DNA of 64,000 nt from Candidatus Nomurabacteria bacterium. GTDB taxonomy: Bacteria; Patescibacteria; Paceibacteria; UBA9973. Made by a program: the position numbers and the translations under genes. This document shows, in pieces, positions 50,457 to 58,440 of the stretch. Each line of letters starts with the position of its first letter. Positions within the stretch are counted from its first letter, which is position 1. The stretch is from assembly GCA_023267435.1 (NCBI GenBank), contig JAHFNH010000003.1, positions 1 through 64,000 on the forward strand, in the 5' to 3' direction. The notes under the pieces are model-generated. The model was not told the DNA's origin, did no database searches, and saw nothing but the letters and a program-made list of their open reading frames with translations.

Positions 50457-51190
50457 ATATATTTTTGAAAACCTTCCGTCATAGTCGCTACGCCATTTTT
50501 ATCAATCATATATCCTTCAAAACCGGAAAGATTATTTATAAAATTAATTCCCTCCCGCCCCATCACGAAGGCTGCTGTGGCAAATCGATCTGCTTCATAG
50601 ACATTCGGACCTATTACTGTCAGGCTGACAACCTCATCAAGAGGATCATTTTTATCTTTTGGATTATAAATATGCTTCCCTCTGATATACGTGCCACTCG
50701 TAGCAATTCCTTTATCTTTTAAGTATACAACTTTTATAACCTGTTTTAAATCAAAAGGATTCGCTATGCCTATCGCCCAAGGCTTATCTTCTTTATTTTT
50801 ACCTTCCACTTCAATATCCCCTCCTGCTTCAACATAAAAATCTTTGATTCCATTTTTCCTGAGCATTTCGGCAGCATTATGTATCGCCCAGCCTTTCACT
50901 GTCCCTGATGGGTCGCAAAATCCATCATTCATGATATCGAAAAATCCATTAGTTTCTTTTTTTGTTTCTTCAGATAATCTAAGAACTTCTTTCATGTCCT
51001 CACTATATTCTCTCTTTTTAATCTTATCTTTATTTATTTTTGTTATTTCACTCGTATCTTTGTAGATAGAAAATTTTTCATCTATATAAGTGAAATAATT
51101 AAAAACATTTTCAAATATTTCTTTATCAATTGATTCGTCTGGAATTTCTATTATTACAGGCATGCCCATAATAATTCTTGTTTCTTTCAT
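50453..51190 (-). CDS. apbE: FAD:protein FMN transferase ApbE
   Basis: The 245-aa protein has the ApbE layout: MGMPVIIEIP, DEKFSIYKDTSEITKIN, DPSGTVKGWAI, the nucleotide site VEAGGDIEVEG and ATSGTYIRGKHIYNP. It attaches FMN covalently to a Thr in [S/T]GAT motifs of extracytoplasmic proteins; the neighbour at 51192 has such a motif. There is no strong signal peptide or lipobox, so its side of the membrane is uncertain; it is shorter than the usual 300-350 aa. Confidence 0.93.
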   Translation of the reverse strand: MKETRIIMGMPVIIEIPDESIDKEIFENVFNYFTYIDEKFSIYKDTSEITKINKDKIKKREYSEDMKEVLRLSEETKKETNGFFDIMNDGFCDPSGTVKGWAIHNAAEMLRKNGIKDFYVEAGGDIEVEGKNKEDKPWAIGIANPFDLKQVIKVVYLKDKGIATSGTYIRGKHIYNPKDKNDPLDEVVSLTVIGPNVYEADRFATAAFVMGREGINFINNLSGFEGYMIDKNGVATMTEGFQKYI

Positions 51191-51191
51191 A

Positions 51192-51833
51192 TTATTGTTT
51201 TGCTTGTGTTAATGCATAAGCCAATGATTGCATGAATGCATCGCTAGTATATGTCGCACCGGAGACTCCGTTAATATTCGCAGACTGTGCAGAAATGGCT
51301 TCTTGTTTTAAGACAGGCATTGAATAATCATATATCTGCTGCGATCTTCTTGGACCTGGTTCAGTGGATGGATATGTAATGTTGGAAAGTTTTCCATTTG
51401 ATATTATGGCTGTAACTTTTACATAACCGGAATACGCATATTCATTGCTGCCAACGTAAGTTCCATCTGCATAAAGACCCTTAGGCTTAGTCACAGGTGG
51501 TGTCGTAGTAGGAGTAGTTTGAGTTGTAGGTTTTGTGGTTGGTGTGGTTGTCGGTTTAGTATTTGTTTTTGGAGTAGTTTTAGTTGGAGGAATAAAATCA
51601 CCTTCTTCGTCAAATGGATTACTATCTTCATCACCTCCTGAAATACTATTAGGTACCTGATATACCTGAGTGCTGGAAGATGTTGTATTTAAAGCATCTG
51701 TCGTAGTCTTCTTTCCCACTTCAGTGACAGGAACATAAGGAGCCACGTAACTCAAACTACCATTGGGGCCGTAATAAACGACATACAACGCGAAACTTCC
51801 TATAACAAAAGATGATAGTAAAAACTTTTTCAT
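51192..51833 (-). CDS. Extracytoplasmic FMN-binding-domain protein
   Basis: The 213-aa protein has an N-terminal membrane/signal segment (about 3-20), a Thr/Pro/Lys-rich stalk (about 75-115) and an FMN_bind domain (about 118-213). The flavinylation motif is SGATYTSDAF near the end. ApbE is encoded next and would load FMN on the Thr. It is the outward electron carrier of the flavin-based system. It has a TAAAAT-type box about 40 bases upstream and heads the long operon. Confidence 0.9.
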   Translation of the reverse strand: MKKFLLSSFVIGSFALYVVYYGPNGSLSYVAPYVPVTEVGKKTTTDALNTTSSSTQVYQVPNSISGGDEDSNPFDEEGDFIPPTKTTPKTNTKPTTTPTTKPTTQTTPTTTPPVTKPKGLYADGTYVGSNEYAYSGYVKVTAIISNGKLSNITYPSTEPGPRRSQQIYDYSMPVLKQEAISAQSANINGVSGATYTSDAFMQSLAYALTQAKQ

Positions 51834-51928
51834 TGTTTAAAATTTAATATAAAACTTATACCTATATTTTATCATACTACATACGCTGAATGAAGTTTTC
51901 ATGAAGCAATATTCAGTTACAAATATTC

Positions 51929-52393
51929 TTAAGAAACAGTAATCCCCTCCTCTTTTAGAGTCTTTTCTATGCGAAAAATAAGAAAACCAATTCTGCCCAA
52001 CATTATTCCAGCAATAAGACTCGAGGTGAAAGCGGTCAATAATACTCCACGAAACCAATGTTCTAAAATTCTTTCTCTAAATAATGTAAAAAGAAGATAA
52101 GGCAATAAAAAAGAGACGCCCATTTTATCCATGCGAGAAACAACTTTTTTATTTTCTGGATGCCAATGAACAGAAGAAATTCGTCCTGTTGCGATGCCTA
52201 TGCCAATACCAATTAAAAATCCTACACTAGCCAAAAATATACCGATCTCATTTTCAAAAACGTTGTAAGAAATAAGAGAAATCATAACAAAAAAAATAAC
52301 AGCAAAATAAGCTAATCTTATTTTCAGATCCCTGTGTAAATGCCTTCGAGCTATGTTATGATGTTTTTTAATTTTTTTAAATAATACTTTCAT
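51929..52393 (-). CDS. Hypothetical membrane protein
   Basis: The 154-aa protein has three to four membrane segments (about 27-45, 50-70, 95-112, 118-137) and a His/Lys/Arg-rich cytoplasmic start (KKIKKHHNIARRHLHRDLK). GFLIGIGIGIATGRIS suggests helix packing. No family recognised. It overlaps the upstream MFS gene by 17 bases, so it is cotranscribed and coupled. Confidence 0.65.
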   Translation of the reverse strand: MKVLFKKIKKHHNIARRHLHRDLKIRLAYFAVIFFVMISLISYNVFENEIGIFLASVGFLIGIGIGIATGRISSVHWHPENKKVVSRMDKMGVSFLLPYLLFTLFRERILEHWFRGVLLTAFTSSLIAGIMLGRIGFLIFRIEKTLKEEGITVS

Positions 52394-53567
52394 TTTTTTT
52401 AATCATTCTAGGTTGCAGAAAAATAAAGACACACAATGCGACAAGTGTCGTTATTACCGCGAAACCGAAAGCATAAGTTGGATGCAACAACCACAATGCT
52501 CCGGCAATTACTGAAGCCGGCAAATATATCAAACCATTTACAAAATTCAACATTCCTATCGCTGTCGCTCTTCTGTCTTTTTCTAAGTCAGTCACAAATG
52601 CTTTGCTTTGTGCTTCATCGATACTGTAAAAAATTCCAAACAATATAAATAAAGCTATTACTTCCCATTTATGCGTCGCAAACACAAAACCTAGTGACAT
52701 CAAAGCGTATATGATATAACCCAGTATAATTATATACTTTCTGCCAATAAAGTCCCCCAGCTTGCCTATCGGAGCTGAAACAATAACGAAACTAATATTA
52801 AATAATGCGTAAAGCAAAACTACATCCTTAATCGCAAAACCGAGAGTATAGGCTCGAAGTAAAAGAAAACCGAAACTAAAATATGCTAGAGAAAAAATTC
52901 CAGCTGGAATAAGATAGAATTTAAATTCCTTACTCAATGTCCCCCATGCTTTAAAAATATTTTCTCTCTCGTGCGGTGTGCCGGGATGATCATCCATTAA
53001 TGAAAGAATAATAACAGCAATCACTGCCGAAATAGCCGCCATAATAAAAAGAATACGAAAAGCGTGCATATTCGTGCCGAAGTGATTTAATAAAAGATAA
53101 GCAACAATCGGACCTAGTATTGCTCCTGATTTGTCTAGTGCTTTATGCACACCGAAAGCGTATCCCCTATTGGATTCTTCGGCGACAGAAGAAAGCCAAG
53201 CATCTCTCGGTGGACCACGGAAACTTTTTCCTAAACGTTCAATAATTCTAAACGAAGCAACAGCTGAAACTGAAGTAATGACGAGTAATAATATTTTTGC
53301 TAAAGTTGAAAAACCGTAACCGAGAATGGTTAAAGGTTTTCTTTTGCCAGACCTATCAGAAAGCCAACCAGCAAAATAATCCAATGATGATGCAAAAAAA
53401 TCTGAAAAACCTTCCACAAGGCCAAGCAATGCCGAAGAAGCACCGAGTACTACTGTAAAAAATATCGAGAATACTGAAAAAATAGCCTCTGAACTGACAT
53501 CAGTAAAAAAGCTGACAATACCAAGCTTCAATACATCCGGGTGAACATTAAATAATCTTTTTTTCAT
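52377..53567 (-). CDS. Major facilitator superfamily permease
   Basis: The 396-aa protein has 12 predicted helices. The MFS loop motif is in FAGWLSDRSGKRKPLT between helices 2 and 3 and again as IGKLGDFIGRKYI in the second half. GKSFRGPPRDAWLSSVAEE is typical of a group of uncharacterised MFS proteins. Substrate unknown. It follows the 53583 gene by 15 bases. Confidence 0.9.
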   Translation of the reverse strand: MKKRLFNVHPDVLKLGIVSFFTDVSSEAIFSVFSIFFTVVLGASSALLGLVEGFSDFFASSLDYFAGWLSDRSGKRKPLTILGYGFSTLAKILLLVITSVSAVASFRIIERLGKSFRGPPRDAWLSSVAEESNRGYAFGVHKALDKSGAILGPIVAYLLLNHFGTNMHAFRILFIMAAISAVIAVIILSLMDDHPGTPHERENIFKAWGTLSKEFKFYLIPAGIFSLAYFSFGFLLLRAYTLGFAIKDVVLLYALFNISFVIVSAPIGKLGDFIGRKYIIILGYIIYALMSLGFVFATHKWEVIALFILFGIFYSIDEAQSKAFVTDLEKDRRATAIGMLNFVNGLIYLPASVIAGALWLLHPTYAFGFAVITTLVALCVFIFLQPRMIKKNESII

Positions 53568-53582
53568 GCTGTTCTAAATTAA

Positions 53583-54773
53583 TTACAGATTAGATATTCG
53601 TTCACCGAATTTCAAACTATATGCTTTGTTTTGGTATCTCTTAGTAATTACGTAATTCATAAGCCAAGTTATACAAAACAAAATAGCAAAATATATTGCC
53701 CCTGCTTTACTTATTCGAGGTAGATTATTTGCAGACAAATAACCTAATATTCCTGAAATAACTCCAATACTTGTAATTGTTTGCAAAGTTTTTAAATTGT
53801 TGCTTGTGCTTTGATTTTTTATTTCCACCAGATTGCTGATCGCGGAAGAAAGATAATCAGCAGTCATTTTCCAAATCTCCTTGATATAAGAAAGAGTATC
53901 TGTCAGCGTTTCAAACTTATATTCAAAAAGAGCCACTAATTCTTTTTCAATTTCAAGATGCTTGGCAATAGAAGAACGCGTACTAATATAAGAATTCATT
54001 TGATTGATTCTGTTGCTGATAAGGCTGATTGTCTTTTGATATCCATCAAGCTTGCCTCTTATATCATCTACATCTTTTCCTTTAATATTTTTTGCTTCTT
54101 TTATGCCGGAAATCTCTTCCCAAATTGTTCTATGGATATGTAAATATTTCTCAAGCTGATCTTTGAATTCTCGAAAGAAAATCTGCATCTCAATTAGATC
54201 ATTCAAGTATTTGCCAGCTTCTTTCGGAGCGGAAATAAAGATATATTGCGGAGTTTTATAAACAGTTATGCCACCGCTTGAAATTTTGGTATAAATTTCG
54301 CCAAACAAAGATTCATCTAAAACAAAATCTTTATCTTTTTCATTTAAAAAAGAAACTGCGACAGGATGGTCTGTCTTTATGTTTGCCAGTACCTTTGGAG
54401 TCGGAGCACCGAGAGAAAAAATATATGAAATTGCCGGACTAAGTTTTTCCTGAAAATATTTCTCCAGCATATCTTGGGCAGCAGAAATATTTTCAGAAAA
54501 AATTTCTAAAATATAAAGCCCATCTTCATAATATCGAATCTCTATTCCAGAAGATGTTATTGCTTTTATATATTCAAAATATCCGGATTCGCGGGAAACA
54601 CTGGTCAGATCAAGATTTTTCTGAATTTTTTTTAATTCTTCCTTTGATAAATTTAAATTTGAAGTACCATGCATGAACAAACTGTATATCTCGCTTAAAT
54701 GCAAAGTTGTCCGTTGATACCAACCTCCATAAGTTACCTTGTATTTATTTTTTGAAACAGCTTTTGTTTTCAT
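53583..54773 (-). CDS. Hypothetical protein with coiled coil and two C-terminal membrane helices
   Basis: The 396-aa protein has an alpha/beta N-terminal half (1-210) and a long helical region (about 200-330, strongly coiled-coil-like, QMNSYISTRSSIAKHLEIEKE). Two membrane segments (about 335-352 and 358-378) and a short basic tail follow. The architecture resembles CorA-like or RMND1-like anchored helices, but no GMN motif is present. Leaderless-type -10 box upstream. Confidence 0.65.
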   Translation of the reverse strand: MKTKAVSKNKYKVTYGGWYQRTTLHLSEIYSLFMHGTSNLNLSKEELKKIQKNLDLTSVSRESGYFEYIKAITSSGIEIRYYEDGLYILEIFSENISAAQDMLEKYFQEKLSPAISYIFSLGAPTPKVLANIKTDHPVAVSFLNEKDKDFVLDESLFGEIYTKISSGGITVYKTPQYIFISAPKEAGKYLNDLIEMQIFFREFKDQLEKYLHIHRTIWEEISGIKEAKNIKGKDVDDIRGKLDGYQKTISLISNRINQMNSYISTRSSIAKHLEIEKELVALFEYKFETLTDTLSYIKEIWKMTADYLSSAISNLVEIKNQSTSNNLKTLQTITSIGVISGILGYLSANNLPRISKAGAIYFAILFCITWLMNYVITKRYQNKAYSLKFGERISNL

Positions 54774-54779
54774 AAATTT

Positions 54780-54788
54780 ATTATAACA
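54780..54788 (-). promoter_or_regulatory. Extended -10 box of the 53583 gene (leaderless start predicted)
   Basis: TGTTATAAT on the minus strand ends 6 nt before ATG 54773. Confidence 0.65.
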
Positions 54789-54796
54789 TAAAACTT

Positions 54797-55174
54797 TTAT
54801 TCAATTCTTAAGAAGAAACCGTCACAATTTATATCTTTACAATTACATAATATTTTAATACCTTCGATTTCTGTCAGATTATAATTCACTGTAATTTCTT
54901 CTCCCTCTTTTATTTCCTTAACAGATTTTAAAAATGGCTCTATTTCATTGGTAATTAATTGTGCATTAGGATTACACGAATGATTAATCCAATTCAAAAC
55001 ATTTGGGTCATTTACCCATCCTAATCTCCCAATCTTTGCCCAATGTGGTTGTGGTTGATATGAAATGTCACTAATGGGAATAAAATAAAATTTCTCATCT
55101 TCATTTATTTCTTTTTCAGAAAAAACACCACTACCTTGTATTTTAGATGGTCTAATTTTTAGAAATTGATGCAT
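54797..55174 (-). CDS. SET-domain protein
   Basis: The 125-aa protein is a compact SET domain: KIQGSGVFSEKEINEDE, the SAM/knot motif NWINHSCNPNAQL, and GEEITVNYNL. A post-SET-like cysteine cluster (CNCKDINCDG) follows. SET proteins methylate lysine; bacterial targets are largely unknown. It overlaps the racemase gene upstream by 23 bases and is therefore coupled to it. Confidence 0.88.
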   Translation of the reverse strand: MHQFLKIRPSKIQGSGVFSEKEINEDEKFYFIPISDISYQPQPHWAKIGRLGWVNDPNVLNWINHSCNPNAQLITNEIEPFLKSVKEIKEGEEITVNYNLTEIEGIKILCNCKDINCDGFFLRIE

Positions 55175-55820
55175 ATTTATTTAAAGTTTCTTTAATAAGC
55201 AAATCAAAAGTATCTATCTTTTTAATATCTTTCCAATCATTAAGGATTAGTGAAAGCTCAGTGCATGCAACTAAAATATATTCCGCTTGATTATAATATT
55301 TGTCTATCAAAGATACTAACCAGACTTTTTGTTCTTGGCTTATATTTCCTGCATTATATTGATTAATAATCTCCCCCATTTTTTGTTTTTCTGTTGATTG
55401 AAGTTGTATGATTTTATCACCACTCAAATCAAAAAGTTTTTCTTCAATAGAATTTGGGCTAGCTAAGAAAAGAATCCTATTCTCTCCCAACCGATTTTTT
55501 ACATTTGAACTTATATCTAAAATAGGCTTGTTAATCTTAGTATTAAAATAATTCAGATAAATAAATGCTGTATTGCAAACCACAACAATAAAATCACTCT
55601 CTTTTTCTAAAAATTTTATGCCTTCAATATATACACCCAATTTCTGTTCATTTTCTCCTGAAGTTAATTCAGGTGCTGGAATACTATTTATTATAATTCT
55701 TGGAAATTCAATATTATTTACTGGATGAAACTTTTCCTTGAAAGAAGAAATGAATTTTTCATAGAAAACAGCAGATGATTCAGGTCCAATACCTCCAAGA
55801 ATTCCTATTGTTTTAGACAT
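55152..55820 (-). CDS. Aspartate/glutamate racemase family protein
   Basis: The 222-aa protein has GILGGIGPESSAVFYEK, the first catalytic Cys in VVVCNTAFIY and the second in VACTELSLIL, as in YgeA-like aspartate racemases. It interconverts L- and D-amino acids; D-Asp or D-Glu for peptidoglycan is plausible. The N-terminal glycine motif and both Cys are intact. A TATAAT box ends 6 nt before the ATG. Confidence 0.9.
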   Translation of the reverse strand: MSKTIGILGGIGPESSAVFYEKFISSFKEKFHPVNNIEFPRIIINSIPAPELTSGENEQKLGVYIEGIKFLEKESDFIVVVCNTAFIYLNYFNTKINKPILDISSNVKNRLGENRILFLASPNSIEEKLFDLSGDKIIQLQSTEKQKMGEIINQYNAGNISQEQKVWLVSLIDKYYNQAEYILVACTELSLILNDWKDIKKIDTFDLLIKETLNKYASISKN

Positions 55821-55826
55821 AAAGAA

Positions 55827-55835
55827 ATTATACCA
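55827..55835 (-). promoter_or_regulatory. Extended -10 box of racemase-SET operon (leaderless start predicted)
   Basis: TGGTATAAT on the minus strand ends 6 nt before ATG 55820. Confidence 0.65.
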
Positions 55836-55862
55836 ATATAGAATTAAAAAGTCCTTGTGTTA

Positions 55863-55911
55863 AATACATAGGAGTTTCCTATGTATTCTTGCGGAAGCCT
55901 TGCTTCCGCAA
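55863..55911. repeat. Tandem-hairpin element encoding a gene's C-terminus
   Basis: AATACATAGGA/TCCTATGTATT (11-bp stem, 3-nt loop) and TTGCGGAAGC/GCTTCCGCAA (10-bp stem, 3-nt loop) stand side by side. The stop codon of the 55879 gene lies in the first hairpin, and its last ten or so codons are supplied by the element. The stems could also act as a terminator. Confidence 0.7.
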
Positions 55912-56205
55912 AATATAAACCTCAATCAAGGTAGCCACAATCATAAATACAAGAATCATCCAAATTAATTCCTCTATAACGCTTGGACCCAATATTGGAC
56001 CAAAAGTTTTCACATAATTCATTGACCAAGCTCCTAACATGACTGCTCTTATATCAATAATAAAAAATAACAATCCGCCCAATGCTCCAGAAATAAGAAT
56101 AAATTTCCAATGGGCAAAAATAACTTTTCTAAACAAAATAAACCATAAAATAATAACTGGAGTAAAAAACAAAGCGTCTAAAATAAAATATGTCCATTTA
56201 TCCAT
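55879..56205 (-). CDS. Lycopene-cyclase-domain-like membrane protein, second half
   Basis: The 108-aa protein has three membrane helices and the motif GPSVIEELIWMILVF, matching the xxPxEExxFxxL signature of heterodimeric (CrtYc/CrtYd-type) lycopene beta-cyclase domains. It overlaps its upstream partner by 8 bases. The C-terminal QGFRKNT is encoded by a palindromic element. No other carotenoid gene is in the window, so the substrate is doubtful. Confidence 0.7.
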   Translation of the reverse strand: MDKWTYFILDALFFTPVIILWFILFRKVIFAHWKFILISGALGGLLFFIIDIRAVMLGAWSMNYVKTFGPILGPSVIEELIWMILVFMIVATLIEVYILRKQGFRKNT

Positions 56206-56509
56206 AAATTTTTCTTCGTAATAACAAAAGAATAATTACGACCTCTTGGGGAAAAGTAAACAATATTAAATATTCTTCCAAAGGTAATCCAAACAAAGAA
56301 TATCCGAGCGTGTTTTTATAATACCAAATATGCCAAAATACACTGCCAACAATATCAAAAAAGAAACCCCATAAAAATGCACCGATGGTTATAAAAATAA
56401 TAAGTTTCCAATATTTTTTTAAATACTGAAAATTAAATATCCAAAGAATTACAGATGGGATAAAAACAAAAATTGTGAGCCAAGCTAAATAAGGATAATT
56501 AAATGACAT
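56198..56509 (-). CDS. Lycopene-cyclase-domain-like membrane protein, first half
   Basis: The 103-aa protein has three membrane helices and the signature FGLPLEEYLILFTFP, the PxEE motif of split lycopene cyclase domains. The pair with 55879-56205 would rebuild the two-domain enzyme. It follows trmD by nine bases. Confidence 0.72.
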   Translation of the reverse strand: MSFNYPYLAWLTIFVFIPSVILWIFNFQYLKKYWKLIIFITIGAFLWGFFFDIVGSVFWHIWYYKNTLGYSLFGLPLEEYLILFTFPQEVVIILLLLRRKIYG

Positions 56510-56518
56510 AATGTTTTA

Positions 56519-57181
56519 TTATTTACTCTTTTGCTTCCATTCTTCTATTTTCTTATGATCTCCGGAAAGTAAAACTTTGGGAACTTTATATTTTTTTCCT
56601 TTGAATTCTAAAACTTCCGGACGAGTATAAAACTCACTCGATGAAATGCGATTTTCTTCTAGTGACTCAATTTTGCCTAAAACTCCCGGAATCTGGCGAG
56701 ACATACAATCAACTAAAATCATCGCAGGTAGTTCACCGCCAGTCAAAACATAATCCCCTATGGAAATATCTTCTGCTTTAAAAATTTTGTTTACTCGCGC
56801 ATCAATGCCTTCATAACGGCCAGAAATTAAAATAATGTCAGTGTATTTTTTGACAGAATTTTTCGCATAAGCTGTGTCGAACTTTTTGCCTGATGGGCAG
56901 AAATTTATTATTTTAACTTTCGCTTTTTTATTTCTTTTAATTTTTATGAGAGCTTTATCAATAGCTTTCAGTATAGGCTCAGCGCGCATAACCATCCCTG
57001 GTCCACCGCCATAAGGTCGGTCATCTACCGGTCGGTAATTATTCTTAGGCGCTTTGATAAAATCGCGAGGATTGTAAAAAGAGACACTAACAAGCTTATT
57101 TTTAATAGCCCGCCCAACAATAGACTCATTCAAATATGAATCAAAGATATAGGGAAAGATTGTAATTACATGAAAGCGCAT
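56519..57181 (-). CDS. trmD: tRNA (guanine-37-N1)-methyltransferase
   Basis: From ATG 57181 the protein is 220 aa. It has the SPOUT knot motifs: RFHVITIFPYIFDSYL, DDRPYGGGPGMVMRAEP, ISGRYEGIDARV, SIGDYVLTGGELPAMILVD and the C-terminal YTRPEVLEFKGKKYKVP..LLSGDH. It methylates G37 of tRNAs next to the anticodon. A TATTAT box ends 6 nt before this ATG and rules out the ATG 18 bases upstream. Confidence 0.96.
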   Translation of the reverse strand: MRFHVITIFPYIFDSYLNESIVGRAIKNKLVSVSFYNPRDFIKAPKNNYRPVDDRPYGGGPGMVMRAEPILKAIDKALIKIKRNKKAKVKIINFCPSGKKFDTAYAKNSVKKYTDIILISGRYEGIDARVNKIFKAEDISIGDYVLTGGELPAMILVDCMSRQIPGVLGKIESLEENRISSSEFYTRPEVLEFKGKKYKVPKVLLSGDHKKIEEWKQKSK

Positions 57182-57187
57182 AAACGC

Positions 57188-57196
57188 ATAATACCA
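57188..57196 (-). promoter_or_regulatory. Extended -10 box of trmD (leaderless start predicted)
   Basis: TGGTATTAT on the minus strand ends 6 nt before ATG 57181. Confidence 0.6.
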
Positions 57197-57248
57197 CAAA
57201 CAAAAACACCCCGCATGCGGAGTGCTTTTTAAAGTTCAATATATTCTT

Positions 57249-57515
57249 TTACTTCTCATTAACAGGACCAAACCATCCCTCTTTACCAATTAACTTCCCT
57301 GCTTCACCCTGACCAATTTCGTATTTATCCATTAGAAACCTCATTTTTGCAGAAGCACTTATACGATTTTCCTTTCCAGTATCAAATAAATCAGAAGTTT
57401 TTTTCATAAATTCTATAGCTTGTTCTTTACTAGTTATAGATTGAATCTCGGGGTCTTTAGAAAGAGAAGTCTTGTCTATTGGTGACTTATAAACATATGG
57501 TTTTTCTTGTGACAT
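57249..57515 (-). CDS. Hypothetical small protein
   Basis: The 88-aa soluble protein has a central helical part (SKEQAIEFMKKTSDLFDTG) and ends EGWFGPVNEK. No family recognised. It lies between the khpA terminator and trmD and has an AT-rich leader, so it is probably independently transcribed. Confidence 0.6.
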   Translation of the reverse strand: MSQEKPYVYKSPIDKTSLSKDPEIQSITSKEQAIEFMKKTSDLFDTGKENRISASAKMRFLMDKYEIGQGEAGKLIGKEGWFGPVNEK

Positions 57516-57579
57516 AATTTTGTAAATTTATTATAATAATGTTTCAATTATACTCTTTTTACAAACAACCGTCAACAAC

Positions 57580-57616
57580 AAAACAGCCCCGTCGCCTAAG
57601 GCGACGGGGCTGTTTT
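57580..57616. terminator. Strong GC-rich terminator after khpA
   Basis: A 17-bp perfect stem (AAAACAGCCCCGTCGCC and complement) with a 3-nt loop and T runs on both sides. It ends the rpsP-khpA transcript. Confidence 0.9.
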
Positions 57617-57626
57617 TAATTACGAT

Positions 57627-57947
57627 TTATATTCCTTTCAAGTCTTCCATAGCTTGGTCAACAGTTTTTGTTGAACTTGAGCTTGGAGCTGGTCTGGTAC
57701 TTCCTTCTGGTTCGTTGATCTTTAAGTTCACGCGAGCGTTATTCTTCATTCCGATAACTCTTAGAAGAGTGCGGATAGCTTTTGCAGTGTTTCCCATTCT
57801 TCCGATGATCTTGCCCATGTCGGCAGGATTTACAGTAAGACTGATAAGTACACCCATTTCATCGACAGTGCGATCGAGTTTTACATCGTTCGGATTATCA
57901 ACTAAAGCCTTTACTACGTATTCTAAAAATGCTTTGTCAGCGTCCAT
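57627..57947 (-). CDS. khpA: KH-domain RNA-binding protein KhpA
   Basis: The 106-aa protein is one KH domain with the GxxG loop in GKIIGRMGNTAKAIRTLLR and a disordered Pro/Ser/Thr tail. Such proteins pair with KhpB/EloR to control division and elongation genes after transcription. It follows rpsP, the usual position in rpsP-khpA-rimM-trmD clusters; rimM is missing here. Confidence 0.92.
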   Translation of the reverse strand: MDADKAFLEYVVKALVDNPNDVKLDRTVDEMGVLISLTVNPADMGKIIGRMGNTAKAIRTLLRVIGMKNNARVNLKINEPEGSTRPAPSSSSTKTVDQAMEDLKGI

Positions 57948-58043
57948 AATATTCTGATATCAACTATTTTTAATATTGCAGTGTTCCCGACTAAAAGAAA
58001 CTGCTTCAACAATTATATACAACCTGCCTGTAGCAAGCAAGTA

Positions 58044-58349
58044 TTATTTCTTCTTTAATTCCTTTCTCTTAACAGTAGGAGTCTTCTTAGGCAAAACATT
58101 TTTCTTCTTGCCTTCGATGACTTTCTGGTGCACTAAGAAATTGTGCAGTGTATCAGAAAGCTGTGCTCCTTTTGACATCCAGTACTTGATTCTATCAGCC
58201 TTGAAATTTGTCTCTCCGGCTTTAGGATTGTAAGTACCGACGATTTCCAAGAACTTTCCGCTCTTGGTACTGTTCTTTGAGTCAGTCAAAACTGCCCGAA
58301 AAGCTGGGTCGTTCTTTCTGCCTATTCTCTGTAATCTTATTTTTAACAT
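58044..58349 (-). CDS. rpsP: 30S ribosomal protein S16
   Basis: The 101-aa protein begins MLKIRLQRIGRKNDPAFRAV and has the S16 block FLEIVGTYNPKAGE and ADRIKYWMSKGAQLSDT. The C-terminal Lys-rich extension is common in the family. A TAGACT box ends 6 nt before the ATG. Confidence 0.96.
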   Translation of the reverse strand: MLKIRLQRIGRKNDPAFRAVLTDSKNSTKSGKFLEIVGTYNPKAGETNFKADRIKYWMSKGAQLSDTLHNFLVHQKVIEGKKKNVLPKKTPTVKRKELKKK

Positions 58350-58355
58350 AAAAAC

Positions 58356-58364
58356 AGTCTATCA
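58356..58364 (-). promoter_or_regulatory. Extended -10 box of rpsP (leaderless start predicted)
   Basis: TGATAGACT on the minus strand ends 6 nt before ATG 58349. Divergent from the TGCTATATT box of rnr at about 58398-58406. Confidence 0.5.
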
Positions 58365-58440
58365 TGATTTATAAAAAATGCAAACAAAAGCTCCTGAATA
58401 TGCTATATTAAAAGAATAAATACAAAAAATACACATTTTT

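Noticed and set aside
50393..50722. Plus-strand ORF opposite apbE and the RnfD-like gene
   Set aside because: It is antisense to two well-supported overlapping genes and has no recognisable motif.
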